This document shows positions 36,044-43,545 of a stretch of 64,000 nucleotides of DNA, piece after piece. Within the stretch, counting starts at the first letter, position 1. The number at the start of each line of letters is the position of its first letter. The notes below the pieces were generated by a model. It was not told where the DNA came from. It saw only the letters and a program-made list of their open reading frames with translations, and ran no database searches. Made by a program: the position numbers and the translations under genes. Source of the stretch: Hymenobacter artigasi (GTDB taxonomy: Bacteria > Bacteroidota > Bacteroidia > Cytophagales > Hymenobacteraceae); the NCBI RefSeq assembly GCF_012275535.1, contig NZ_JAAVTK010000003.1, positions 310,001 through 374,000 of the forward strand. Direction: 5' to 3'.

Positions 36044-37102
36044 ATGCCTATGCCAGCCCCCACGCACCCGACGAGCCGCCCCTTCCTTCGCCACAGCGGA
36101 GCATTGCTGGCCCTGTGCGTGGGTGCGCTTCTGGCGGCCTGCCAGCCCCAAAACGAGCAAACGGCGGCAGCCGCCACGCCGCCGGTAGGGCACTACGAGG
36201 GCAGCCTCGGCGCGGCCGGGCAGGCCGGGGCCCGGGCCACGCTCGACATTCGCCACCCCAGCCCCGGCCACTACGAAGCCGAGTTTACGGCTCCGGGCAC
36301 GCTCAGCTTCGTGGCCGACACCATTGTTTTCAGCAACAACCAGCTGCGCCTCAGCCGGCCCGCCCGGCCCGGCCAAACGCTGGCCCTGACGCTGGACGGC
36401 GACTTCTGGCGCGGTACGCTCACGCTGGACTCTACCAAGGTCACCACCCTGCTAGTGAAGCGCGGCGTGCCCACGCCCACTGCCTACCGCACCGAAGAAG
36501 TGCCCCAGGCCACCGGCTCGGCCTGGCTGTTTGCCCCCGCCGACACCGACACGCCCGGCGCGGCGCTGGTGCTGCTGCCCGATGCGGAAACAGCTCCCAC
36601 GGCCGCCATCTGGGCCGATGCGCTGGCCCGTGAAGGCGTGATTGTGCTCCTTCTCCCGCCCGCCGACTCGGCCACGGCCGCCGAGGAAACGCCGCGCCTA
36701 CAAGCGGCCCTGCGCCTGCTGCACGGCACCAGCGGGGCCGACACTACCAACATCGGAATGTGGGCCGCCGGAAATCGGGCCGCCACGCTGGCCTCGCTGC
36801 TCACTGGACCAGGGGCGCCCCGGGCCGCCTTCTTCATCGCCCAGAATACCGTGGTAGATGCCAATACCCGCGCCGCGTTTCGGGAGCTGCGCAGCCGCAA
36901 AATGCCCCTGCTGGCCTTGTATGGCGGGGCCGGGGCGCTTGCCCGGTCGGCCGCCATGCGCAACGCGCTGGGCGGGCGGCGCGGCGCGGCCGTGCGGGTG
37001 TACCGCGCCGCCGGTGCCGATTTATTGGTGCCGGGCAGCTTGGGGCCGGTATTTGGGCCGGGGTTGCCGGGCGAGGTGGTGGAGTGGCTGCGCGGACAGT
37101 AG
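36044..37102 (+). CDS. Lipoprotein with alpha/beta-hydrolase-like domain
   Basis: A 352-residue lipoprotein (352 from the ATG at 36044, or two fewer from 36050): signal with LLAAC lipobox, then a beta-sandwich-like region (about 45-145) with the repeated form GHYEGSLGAAGQAG ... GHYEAEFTAPG, and a C-terminal domain resembling an alpha/beta-hydrolase fold (ALVLLPDAET, LLHGTSG, GMWAAGNRAATLASLL, MPLLALYGGAGALA). The nucleophile motif looks degenerate: WAAGNRAA takes the place of G-x-S-x-G. It may therefore be a non-catalytic or divergent member; the substrate is unknown. A family D/C palindrome cluster follows. Confidence 0.7.
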   Translation: MPMPAPTHPTSRPFLRHSGALLALCVGALLAACQPQNEQTAAAATPPVGHYEGSLGAAGQAGARATLDIRHPSPGHYEAEFTAPGTLSFVADTIVFSNNQLRLSRPARPGQTLALTLDGDFWRGTLTLDSTKVTTLLVKRGVPTPTAYRTEEVPQATGSAWLFAPADTDTPGAALVLLPDAETAPTAAIWADALAREGVIVLLLPPADSATAAEETPRLQAALRLLHGTSGADTTNIGMWAAGNRAATLASLLTGPGAPRAAFFIAQNTVVDANTRAAFRELRSRKMPLLALYGGAGALARSAAMRNALGGRRGAAVRVYRAAGADLLVPGSLGPVFGPGLPGEVVEWLRGQ

Positions 37103-37112
37103 CGCACACGTT

Positions 37113-37138
37113 GTAGCTCGCGTCCCCGCGCCGTTTGA
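37113..37138. repeat. Half copy of palindromic repeat family D
   Basis: A 26-nt stretch beginning GTAGCTCGCGTCCCCGCGCC resembles the left arm of the complete family D element at 49778-49862. Its right arm is missing, which suggests truncation. Confidence 0.55.
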
Positions 37139-37153
37139 GTGGCTAAGCGTATG

Positions 37154-37250
37154 CTCCGGTCCGACCGCCCCAAGCGGTCGGACCGGTTGAAGCACCCCGA
37201 TTTCGTCCTCACGACAACCGGTCAGACCGCCTGGGGCGGTCGGACCGGAG
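37154..37250. repeat. Palindromic repeat, family C, copy 1
   Basis: Two 36-nt arms (37154-37189, 37215-37250) that are complementary at 34 of 36 positions, around a 25-nt loop. Each arm is itself palindromic: CCGGTCCGACCG with its complement around CCCAAG. It lies downstream of the lipoprotein and near the radical SAM gene end. Confidence 0.85.
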
Positions 37251-37276
37251 CGTACGGGCACACGCGGAAACTTGTG

Positions 37277-39607
37277 CTACAGCAGCAGCAGGCCCTTTTC
37301 GCGCAGCAGGGTCCAGGCCGGAGTTTGCAAGAAAGACTCGAATGAGCCTTCTGATTTGGGAAAGCTGGCGGCGGCATCGCGCAGCAGCAATTTGGTGTCG
37401 AAATCCTGACTGAGCTGGGTGAGGAGCTGGTGCAGCCAGCAGCCGGCTGCTTCGGTGGTTTTCACCTCGAAGTCCTCGGCCTGCTCGTAGCAGGTGAGGA
37501 CGGCGCGGGGGACTTTTTTACCGGGCTCGATGCGGATTTCGGGGGCGTTGCCGAGCCAGAACAGGCGCTGGTTTTGCCGGGCGAAATCGGGTTTGTCCGG
37601 GGCTTGAAGGGCCTGCTGAATCAGGTGGCGCGGAGTCGTCGTTCTGGGGGTTTTGAAGTCGAACCAGCGGGCCAGGGGCTCATCCAGGGCCACGCCGTGC
37701 AGGTAGTTGTAGAGCGACTTGGCCAGGCCGGGGCCGAAGGCTTCGTGGTCGGTGCCCAGCGGGTCGTCGTGCCAGAGGTCGTTCCAGGCGAAGCCGGCGG
37801 GCTCGGGGCCGATGGCTGCCACCTGGTACTTCGCCGGATTCTTGCCCACGGGCGAGTGCGCGGTCATCGAAAAGCGGTGCCAGTAGCCGCTCTGCACCAC
37901 ACCGGCGGCAAAAAGCTGGCGCACTACTTCGAGGCTGTCCACGGTTTCCTGCGCGGTTTCGGTGGGGAAGCCGTACATCAAATAAGCGTGCACCATGATG
38001 CCGGCCTGGGTGAAGCCGTCCGTGACGCGGGCCACCTGCGCGATGGTCACGCCCTTTTCCATCAGCGCCAATAATCTATCCGAGGCCACTTCCAGCCCGC
38101 CCGAAATGGCAATGCAGCCCGAAGCGGCCAGCAGCCGGCAAAGGTCGGGCGAGAAGGTTTTTTCGAACCGGATGTTGCCCCACCAGGTGATGGGCACCCG
38201 ACGCTTGAGCAGCTCCACGGCCAGGTCGCGCAGGGCCAGGGGCGGCGCGGCCTCGTCCACGAAGTGAAAGCCGGTCTGGCCGGTTTGGTTGATAATTTGC
38301 TCGATTCTATCGACCAGCAGGGTGCTGGGAGCAGTTTCGTAACGACTTATATAATCGAGGGTTACGTCGCAGAACGAGCAGCGCTTCCAGTAGCAGCCGT
38401 GGGCCACGGTGAGCTTGTTCCAGCGGCCATCGCTCCAGAGGCGGTGCATGGGATTCAGCACTTCCAGCACCGAGAGGTACTCGGTGAGGGGCAAATCCGA
38501 ATAGTCGGGCGTGCCTACCTCGGCGTGCGGCACGTCGGGAAAGGGGTGATTGATGTACTGGATTTCGCCGGTTTCGTCGCGCAGAAAGGTGCGCTGGAGT
38601 TTTGAACGGTCAGGTTGAACGTCATGCAGAGCGCAGCGAAGCATCTCGCTCGCATCGTTGGACGACAGGATTAGTGACGGCAAGCGAGATGCTTCGCTGC
38701 GCTCTGCATGACGTTCTTTTTGTTGCTGCTGGCCCGCCAGATATTCCAGCAGCCGCAGCCACGGCCCTTCGCCATCATCCAACGTCAGGTAATCGATGTA
38801 ATCGAAAAAGCGGGGTTCTTTGATTTCGCGCAGCTCGGTATTGGGATAGCCGCCACCCATCACGGTCACGGTGGCGGGGCTGATTTGCTTGATGTGCTTG
38901 GCCAGCCGCAGTGCGCCATAGAGGTTGCCGGGGAAGGGAACGGTGAAGCCCACCATATCGGGCTGCACGCGGGCCAGCAGCGGCTCCAGTTCCTCCAGCA
39001 GCATGGTATCGAGCAGGTTGGGGGCGGCGGTCAGCTCCTGGTGCAGGGGTTCGAAGCTGGTGGCGGAGAGGGCCAGCTTCTCGGCGTAGCGCGAGAAGCC
39101 GAAGTGCGGCCCCACGGTTTCCTTGATGAGGTCGGCGAGGTCTTCGAGGTAGAGCGTGGCCAGATGGCGGGCCTGGTCCGTGAGGCCCATGGTGCCGAAG
39201 GCGGTTTCGAGGTCGGCTACGTTGTCGAAACGGCTGGCCTCGGGCAGGAAACGGCCGTGGCAGATGCGCGGGGCCAGCGTGAGGTCCTTATTCTGCAAAA
39301 ACCGAATGACCGGGGCGATGGTGGCCAGGTAGCGGTTTTGCAGGCGCAGCATGCGCGTGGCATTGTCGCTCAGGTCGAAATTTCCGGCTTCGATTGCCTG
39401 AAAAACCCGCCGCAAGCCGGCCTCCGAAAACAGGCGCAGCACCAGCTGCAGGCCCATATCGGCCTGCGTCACCTGGTAGCCACGCCCCCCCAGAAAGCCC
39501 TTGATGTAGGCCGTGGCCGGATACGGGGTGTTGAGCTGCGTGAGGGGCGGCGTGAGAAGCAGGATGCGGGGCGAGGCAGTAGGCACAGTGGAGACTAACC
39601 CGGCCAC
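37277..39607 (-). CDS. B12-binding-domain radical SAM protein, interrupted in frame by a repeat
   Basis: A 776-residue protein with a cobalamin-binding-like N-terminal part (ILLLTPPLTQLNTPYPATAY, MGGGYPNTELRE) and a radical SAM domain whose cluster motif is CYWKRCSFC (C-x4-C-x2-C, not the classical CX3CX2C). After it: FHFVDEAAPP, GGLEVASDRLL and HAYLMYGFPTETA, as in class B-like/B12-dependent enzymes. A family A palindrome, residues about 297-331, is inserted inside the coding sequence without breaking the frame (ERHAERSEASR ... SEMLRCALHDV). The reaction is unknown; methyltransferase or ring-modifying chemistry is common for such proteins. The segment does not disrupt the motif. Whether the protein is still active is unknown. 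Confidence 0.85.
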   Translation of the reverse strand: MAGLVSTVPTASPRILLLTPPLTQLNTPYPATAYIKGFLGGRGYQVTQADMGLQLVLRLFSEAGLRRVFQAIEAGNFDLSDNATRMLRLQNRYLATIAPVIRFLQNKDLTLAPRICHGRFLPEASRFDNVADLETAFGTMGLTDQARHLATLYLEDLADLIKETVGPHFGFSRYAEKLALSATSFEPLHQELTAAPNLLDTMLLEELEPLLARVQPDMVGFTVPFPGNLYGALRLAKHIKQISPATVTVMGGGYPNTELREIKEPRFFDYIDYLTLDDGEGPWLRLLEYLAGQQQQKERHAERSEASRLPSLILSSNDASEMLRCALHDVQPDRSKLQRTFLRDETGEIQYINHPFPDVPHAEVGTPDYSDLPLTEYLSVLEVLNPMHRLWSDGRWNKLTVAHGCYWKRCSFCDVTLDYISRYETAPSTLLVDRIEQIINQTGQTGFHFVDEAAPPLALRDLAVELLKRRVPITWWGNIRFEKTFSPDLCRLLAASGCIAISGGLEVASDRLLALMEKGVTIAQVARVTDGFTQAGIMVHAYLMYGFPTETAQETVDSLEVVRQLFAAGVVQSGYWHRFSMTAHSPVGKNPAKYQVAAIGPEPAGFAWNDLWHDDPLGTDHEAFGPGLAKSLYNYLHGVALDEPLARWFDFKTPRTTTPRHLIQQALQAPDKPDFARQNQRLFWLGNAPEIRIEPGKKVPRAVLTCYEQAEDFEVKTTEAAGCWLHQLLTQLSQDFDTKLLLRDAAASFPKSEGSFESFLQTPAWTLLREKGLLLL
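38617..38716. repeat. Palindromic repeat, family A, copy 2, inside a gene
   Basis: Perfect inverted repeat with 34-nt arms (38617-38650, 38683-38716) and a 32-nt loop, within the radical SAM coding sequence. The arm begins GAACGTCATGCAGAGCGCAG and is related to the copy at 15821-15935. Confidence 0.95.
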
Positions 39608-39787
39608 GGGGCCCGGGGTTCAAATTGAGGCGCAAAGGTCGGGCCTGGCGGCCGAGGAAGGGCCGCCAGGCGGGCATAGCCGAATTCTATGCCTCCGGGG
39701 CGCAAATTCTACACGGCCGGGCACCAGGCCTGACTCGTATAAGCAAACAGCTACCGGCACAATCGCCTCACTTCAACCCACTTCCTT

Positions 39788-40141
39788 ATGCAAATGCCCA
39801 CCCCAAAAAACCGTACCAGCCGCGACAACCGCGCCGTCCTCGATGCCCTGGCGCAGTGCGCCGCCGCCTGCGAAATGTGCGCCGACGCCTGCCTGGCCGA
39901 GTCTGATATAGCCATGATGGTGCCCTGCATCCGCCTCGACCGCGACTGCGCCGACATCTGCCGCCTCACGGCCGCCTTCATCGCCCGGGGCTCCGACCAC
40001 GCGCAACACGTAATCAAGGAATGCATCGAAATTTGCCAGAAGTGCCACGACGAGTGCGCCCAGCACCAGCACGAGCACTGCCAGCGGTGCGCCGCCGCCT
40101 GCAAAGCCTGTTTGGAAGCCTGCAAAAGCTATAGCGCCTAA
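39788..40141 (+). CDS. Four-helix-bundle copper-binding protein (Csp-like, DUF326)
   Basis: A 117-residue cytoplasmic protein with 16 Cys, most in C-x3-C, C-x2-C and C-x6-C spacings along helices (QCAAACEMCADAC, CIEICQKCHDEC, HCQRCAAACKAC). This is the signature of the Csp copper storage family, in which Cys line the interior of a four-helix bundle and bind many Cu(I) ions. There is no signal peptide, so it belongs with the cytosolic Csp3-like branch. The divergent AraC-like gene nearby carries a metal-binding domain (M-x-C-x2-C) and could control it. Function rests on family; metal identity (copper) is inferred. Confidence 0.87.
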   Translation: MQMPTPKNRTSRDNRAVLDALAQCAAACEMCADACLAESDIAMMVPCIRLDRDCADICRLTAAFIARGSDHAQHVIKECIEICQKCHDECAQHQHEHCQRCAAACKACLEACKSYSA

Positions 40142-40175
40142 GCATGAGTGTAGTATAAGCTTCAGCTTATGCGAC

Positions 40176-40213
40176 AAAAAAGCGGCTCTCCCGTTCAGGA
40201 GAGCCGCTTTTTT
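40176..40213. terminator. Bidirectional terminator between Csp-like and AraC genes
   Basis: Perfect 16-bp stem (AAAAAAGCGGCTCTCC at 40176-40191 with the complement at 40198-40213), 6-nt loop, A tract before and T tract after. It serves two convergent genes. Confidence 0.9.
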
Positions 40214-40232
40214 GTGTTTTTACACTGAGCCA

Positions 40233-40805
40233 CTACGCCAGCGCATCCAGCGACAGGCGCTCGGGCAGCATGAGGCGGCGGAACTCGCTCACGGAGTAGC
40301 CCGTCACCTGCCGGAACTGGTTGCTCAGATGCTGGCCGGAGCTGTAGCGCATCTGGTCGGCTATCTGGTTCAGGGTCAGCTCGCCGTAGCTGAGCATCTC
40401 CTTCACGCGCTCAATTTTGAGGCGGATGAGGTATTTCTCGATGGTGAGGTGCGCGGTGCGCGAAAACACCTTGCTCAGGTGCGAGTAGGTAGCCGCAAAC
40501 CGGTCGGTAAGAAAAGCCGACGTAGTGAGCGGCGAGCGCGCCGTGCGCAGGTGCTCCAGGTATTCGGCCAGGGTGCCTTTGATTTGTTCGGTAAGCTGCT
40601 CGGCGCGGCCGCGTAGCAACTCAAAGCCAGCGGCCTGCAGCAGCGGGGCCAGGTCTTCGGGGTCGGCGGGCGTGTTCTCGTCGAGCTCAGCAACGCCCAA
40701 CGTTACGGTTTTGGGGCTGTAACCAGCGCGCTCCAACAGGTTGTGCACGGCTTCTACGCACCGGGGGCACACCATATTTTTGATATGCAGTAGGTTGGTT
40801 TTCAA
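40233..40805 (-). CDS. AraC-family regulator with N-terminal HMA-like metal-binding domain
   Basis: A 190-residue regulator. Residues 1-60 resemble a heavy-metal-associated domain with MVCPRC (M-x-C-x2-C, residues 11-16); residues about 90-190 are the AraC-type double HTH (TIEKYLIRLKIERVKEML, LNQIADQMRYSS, FRQVTGYSVSEFR). The start is taken as TTG at 40805 because the HMA fold begins MKTNLLHIKNM there; no ATG lies close upstream. Proteins of this build occur in Bacteroidota near copper and zinc genes. The likely job is metal-responsive control of the convergent Csp-like gene or others, which is inference. Another small membrane gene is 5 bp upstream. Confidence 0.8.
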   Translation of the reverse strand: MKTNLLHIKNMVCPRCVEAVHNLLERAGYSPKTVTLGVAELDENTPADPEDLAPLLQAAGFELLRGRAEQLTEQIKGTLAEYLEHLRTARSPLTTSAFLTDRFAATYSHLSKVFSRTAHLTIEKYLIRLKIERVKEMLSYGELTLNQIADQMRYSSGQHLSNQFRQVTGYSVSEFRRLMLPERLSLDALA

Positions 40806-40810
40806 GGGCT

Positions 40811-41170
40811 TTAACGTGTTTCGGGCCGCCGTGAGGCAGCCGGTGGAGAAATAGAACGCGCTGCTGATGCGCCCGGAGCAGCTCGGCGGGGCCGGGGGGC
40901 CGGCGTCGAAATTTCGGCCCATCCGCGTCCGAACCAATGCGCGGTGGCCCAACTCACGAAGGGTACCACGGCCAGGAACGTAACGGCCAGCAGCCAGACC
41001 AATACGAGAAACGCAAAAAAAAGTCGACTAAAGAAATGGTCGCTTATGCCAAACAAATAAACTACCAGCATTAGTGCCAACAACAGACTAACGCCAGCCA
41101 GTACACCCACCCGCCGCCAGGGCCAGGCGGCAACGTGATTATGAAGGCGGCGGCGCAGCGGCAAAGGCAT
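40811..41170 (-). CDS. Small two-helix membrane protein
   Basis: A 119-residue protein with two hydrophobic segments (about 20-42 and about 48-74, GVLAGVSLLLALMLVVYLFG and FFAFLVLVWLLAVTFLAVVP) between basic ends; the C-terminal third is Pro/Arg/Ala-rich. Not recognised. It ends 5 bp before the AraC-type start, so the two are probably one transcript. It may be a metal-associated membrane protein or only a neighbour; there is no evidence to decide. Confidence 0.6.
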   Translation of the reverse strand: MPLPLRRRLHNHVAAWPWRRVGVLAGVSLLLALMLVVYLFGISDHFFSRLFFAFLVLVWLLAVTFLAVVPFVSWATAHWFGRGWAEISTPAPRPRRAAPGASAARSISPPAASRRPETR

Positions 41171-41224
41171 AGATTAGGAATTGGGGAGATGCAAAATAGG
41201 GGAAATTTTGGTTGAACCCCAATC

Positions 41225-41821
41225 TTAGCCCAGCAGCGCCAGCAATTCCTGCTGCATGGCCTGGCCATTATCGGCCTCGTACCACGCATTCATGCCCTTT
41301 ATTACCTGATTGACGTGCAAAGATTTATCGCTGTGCAGCTGGTGGCTCAGCACTTGCGCGGCAGCCGGGCGCGGGCCCCAAGTGCTGAGCTCGGTGCCGG
41401 TGGCCGCGTCGTAGCGAATGAGTTTGGGGATACTGTTTTTGCCGTCGGTCTGGTGGGTGGCCATCAGCTCGGGGTGTTCGGAGCGCAGCACGACGTGCAG
41501 CGTGACGCGGCCCTGGCTTTCATCGGCCAGGTGGGCCAGAATGGGTAAGGCGTGGGCGGTGTCGCCGCACCAGGCTTCGCCCAGCACCAGCCAGCGCTCG
41601 GGGTGGGGCAGTTGGCGCAGCTTCTCAACCAGGGCCGGCAGCAGGGGCCGGGCCTGGCCGTTGTCGAGGTGCGTCTGGTTCTGGTCGGTGTAGCGGATGA
41701 GGCCCGGCGTCTGCTCGGGGCCAGTGGTGCGGTGCTCGGCAACCAGCGTGGCCATCAGGGCGCGAAACTCGCGGTAAGTATAGGCCGGTGTCGGCAGGGA
41801 ATCAGAAATCGGATTGGACAT
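41225..41821 (-). CDS. Thioredoxin-like family protein
   Basis: A 198-residue cytoplasmic protein with a thioredoxin fold. The active-site-like segment is GEAWCGDTAHALPIL (Cys about 97), with only the first of the two redox Cys of WCxxC, so it is probably not a simple disulfide reductase; this WCGD form is a known Bacteroidota subfamily with unknown role. The ATG at 41821 was chosen over an upstream in-frame ATG at 41866. It lies 55 bp beyond the small membrane protein start and may share its transcript. Confidence 0.8.
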   Translation of the reverse strand: MSNPISDSLPTPAYTYREFRALMATLVAEHRTTGPEQTPGLIRYTDQNQTHLDNGQARPLLPALVEKLRQLPHPERWLVLGEAWCGDTAHALPILAHLADESQGRVTLHVVLRSEHPELMATHQTDGKNSIPKLIRYDAATGTELSTWGPRPAAAQVLSHQLHSDKSLHVNQVIKGMNAWYEADNGQAMQQELLALLG

Positions 41822-41987
41822 CAGGCAAATGGGAAAAATGAAGCGGGAGCGCGCAGTTTGGGGCAACCTTCGGCTGGCCCGCCCCGCTACAACCGTACCC
41901 GCGCCCGGTGGTTCGGGTTGCGTGCGGGCGGGTTATTTTTCTACCTTGCGCCATCATACGTTATTTATCCTTCACCTTCGCATTTTC

Positions 41988-42260
41988 ATGTCGTTGAAAA
42001 ATTTCCTCCGCCCCCTCGCTGTGGCCTGCGCCCTCACCGCCACTTTTAGCGCCTGCAGCTCGGGCACCAAAGAGGGCGACACCAACGTGGAGCGCGGCTA
42101 CAACAAAAAAGGCCCCGCCGCCGGCACCGACGGCGTAGCCGGTGGCGACTCGGCCACGGCCGGCCTCCGCCGCGACACCACCAACCGCCCCACCGGCAAA
42201 GAGCTCTACAAAGCCGCCGGCGACGCCAAAGACCGCAACCACGACGGCATCGCCGACTAG
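41988..42260 (+). CDS. Small lipoprotein with calcium-binding-like C-terminus
   Basis: A 90-residue protein. Signal with FSAC lipobox (Cys 25 or so), an Asp/Thr/Gly-rich disordered middle and a C-terminal DRNHDGIAD that fits the D-x-N-x-D-G loop of dockerin/EF-hand or thrombospondin-3 calcium motifs. Not recognised as a named family. A TACCTTGCG sequence about 40 bp upstream may be its -7 box, and a strong hairpin terminator follows 34 bp after the stop. Confidence 0.7.
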   Translation: MSLKNFLRPLAVACALTATFSACSSGTKEGDTNVERGYNKKGPAAGTDGVAGGDSATAGLRRDTTNRPTGKELYKAAGDAKDRNHDGIAD

Positions 42261-42294
42261 TTTCATTCGGCCGGCTTCAAATTCAGGACGCGCA

Positions 42295-42328
42295 AAAAAG
42301 GCCCATTCCTTTCGGAACGGGCCTTTTT
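42295..42328. terminator. Rho-independent terminator after the small lipoprotein
   Basis: AAAAAGGCCCATTCC (42295-42309) pairs with GGAACGGGCCTTTTT, one mismatch, loop TTTC. It can act on both strands; the convergent gene (42387-43502) ends 59 bp away. Confidence 0.8.
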
Positions 42329-42386
42329 CAGTATTTGCAGAAAGGAAGGAGAAGGAACGGGAAAGCTGGCGGCTGAGCGCCCCGGC

Positions 42387-43502
42387 TTAGAAGAACACGA
42401 AGCCGTTGGGGCCAGCGCCCACCACGGTTTCGTCGATTTTGGTGCCGTTGGGCTGGTAGCGCGTCATTTTATCGACCGAGAAGGTACCCGTGCCGGTGTA
42501 AACAGTGCCATCGACCGGGTCGATGCCCAGGCCGTAGAACAGCCCGTCGATGAAGGGCGTACCCGTGAGCGACGGCAAAGCGGCGTCGGCAATGCCCAGG
42601 CGCACCACGGCCCCCAGGTAGGAATAGCCATCGGCGGCGCGGAAGTAGAGCTGGTCGCCGGCCGGGTTGGTATGGATGTCGGTGGGCGCGTAGCGGTTGC
42701 TGGCGAAGGTGCGCGAGGTGGCCCCCACCGCAGGATTGGCCGGGTCGAGGCCGACGAGCTTGCCCGGCGTAGTGGCCGCGTAGTCCACGGTGTAGTTGGC
42801 GTTGTAGGCAATCAGCCCGCCGCAGAGCACCCACAGGCGGTTGTTTTTGTCGAGCGCGAAGCTGTTGGGGGCATCGCCCACGGTCAGGGTATTGGTGACA
42901 CGGTTGGTGGCGGGGTCGATGACGGTGACGGTGTTGCTGCCGTAGTTGGCCACGAACACCTTGCCGCCGGCCATAGTCAGGCGCTCCGGCGTACTCCCGG
43001 TGGCGATGCTATCGACCACCGTATTGGTAATCAAGTCAATTACCTTGATACCAACGCGAATCGGGTTGTAGGCCGAATTGTAGGCGCCCCACTGCGTCAC
43101 GTAGGCCCGGCTCGTGCTGATGGGCAGGAAATAGCGGGGGCTGTTCAGCCCGTTGATGACGCCCACCGACTTGAAATCGGGCAGCGACACCACTTCCACT
43201 TTATTGGCCCCGTTCACCACGATGTAGCCGCGCTTGTCGCGCACGGCCATGCTCTGCACCACGTTGCCCAGGCGGCGGCCCGCGCCGTTCACGCTCGCGA
43301 ACAGGTCGGGGGTTACGGCCTTGGTGCTTTTATTAAACAGCGAAATGGTGCCCGTACCGGTGGCGGAATACAGCCCTTCGTTGAGCACAAACACGTTGGT
43401 ATTGTCGCTCGACGGGGCCACGGTCACATCCTTGTCGGGGCTACAGCCGGCCAGGCTCACCAAAGCCAGCGCCGAAACAATCAAATAGTTAGAAAAACGC
43501 AT
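42387..43502 (-). CDS. BtuG-like beta-propeller surface lipoprotein
   Basis: A 371-residue lipoprotein (lipobox LAGC, Cys20) predicted to fold as a seven-bladed beta-propeller of YncE/DUF5074 type: repeated VFVLNEGLY, IVVNGANKVEVVSL, RAYVTQWG, VFVANYGSNTVTVIDPATNR. It is 43 bp downstream of a BtuB-like receptor that is preceded by a cobalamin riboswitch. In Bacteroides the same kind of propeller lipoprotein (BtuG) sits on BtuB and captures vitamin B12 with high affinity, so a B12-capture role is strongly suggested by context. No direct binding residues can be named from sequence alone. An alternative role in other organometal capture cannot be ruled out. Confidence 0.82.
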   Translation of the reverse strand: MRFSNYLIVSALALVSLAGCSPDKDVTVAPSSDNTNVFVLNEGLYSATGTGTISLFNKSTKAVTPDLFASVNGAGRRLGNVVQSMAVRDKRGYIVVNGANKVEVVSLPDFKSVGVINGLNSPRYFLPISTSRAYVTQWGAYNSAYNPIRVGIKVIDLITNTVVDSIATGSTPERLTMAGGKVFVANYGSNTVTVIDPATNRVTNTLTVGDAPNSFALDKNNRLWVLCGGLIAYNANYTVDYAATTPGKLVGLDPANPAVGATSRTFASNRYAPTDIHTNPAGDQLYFRAADGYSYLGAVVRLGIADAALPSLTGTPFIDGLFYGLGIDPVDGTVYTGTGTFSVDKMTRYQPNGTKIDETVVGAGPNGFVFF

Positions 43503-43545
43503 GGGGAAATAAAAAGGAGAAAAATGGAGGATTGAATGCAGTTTA

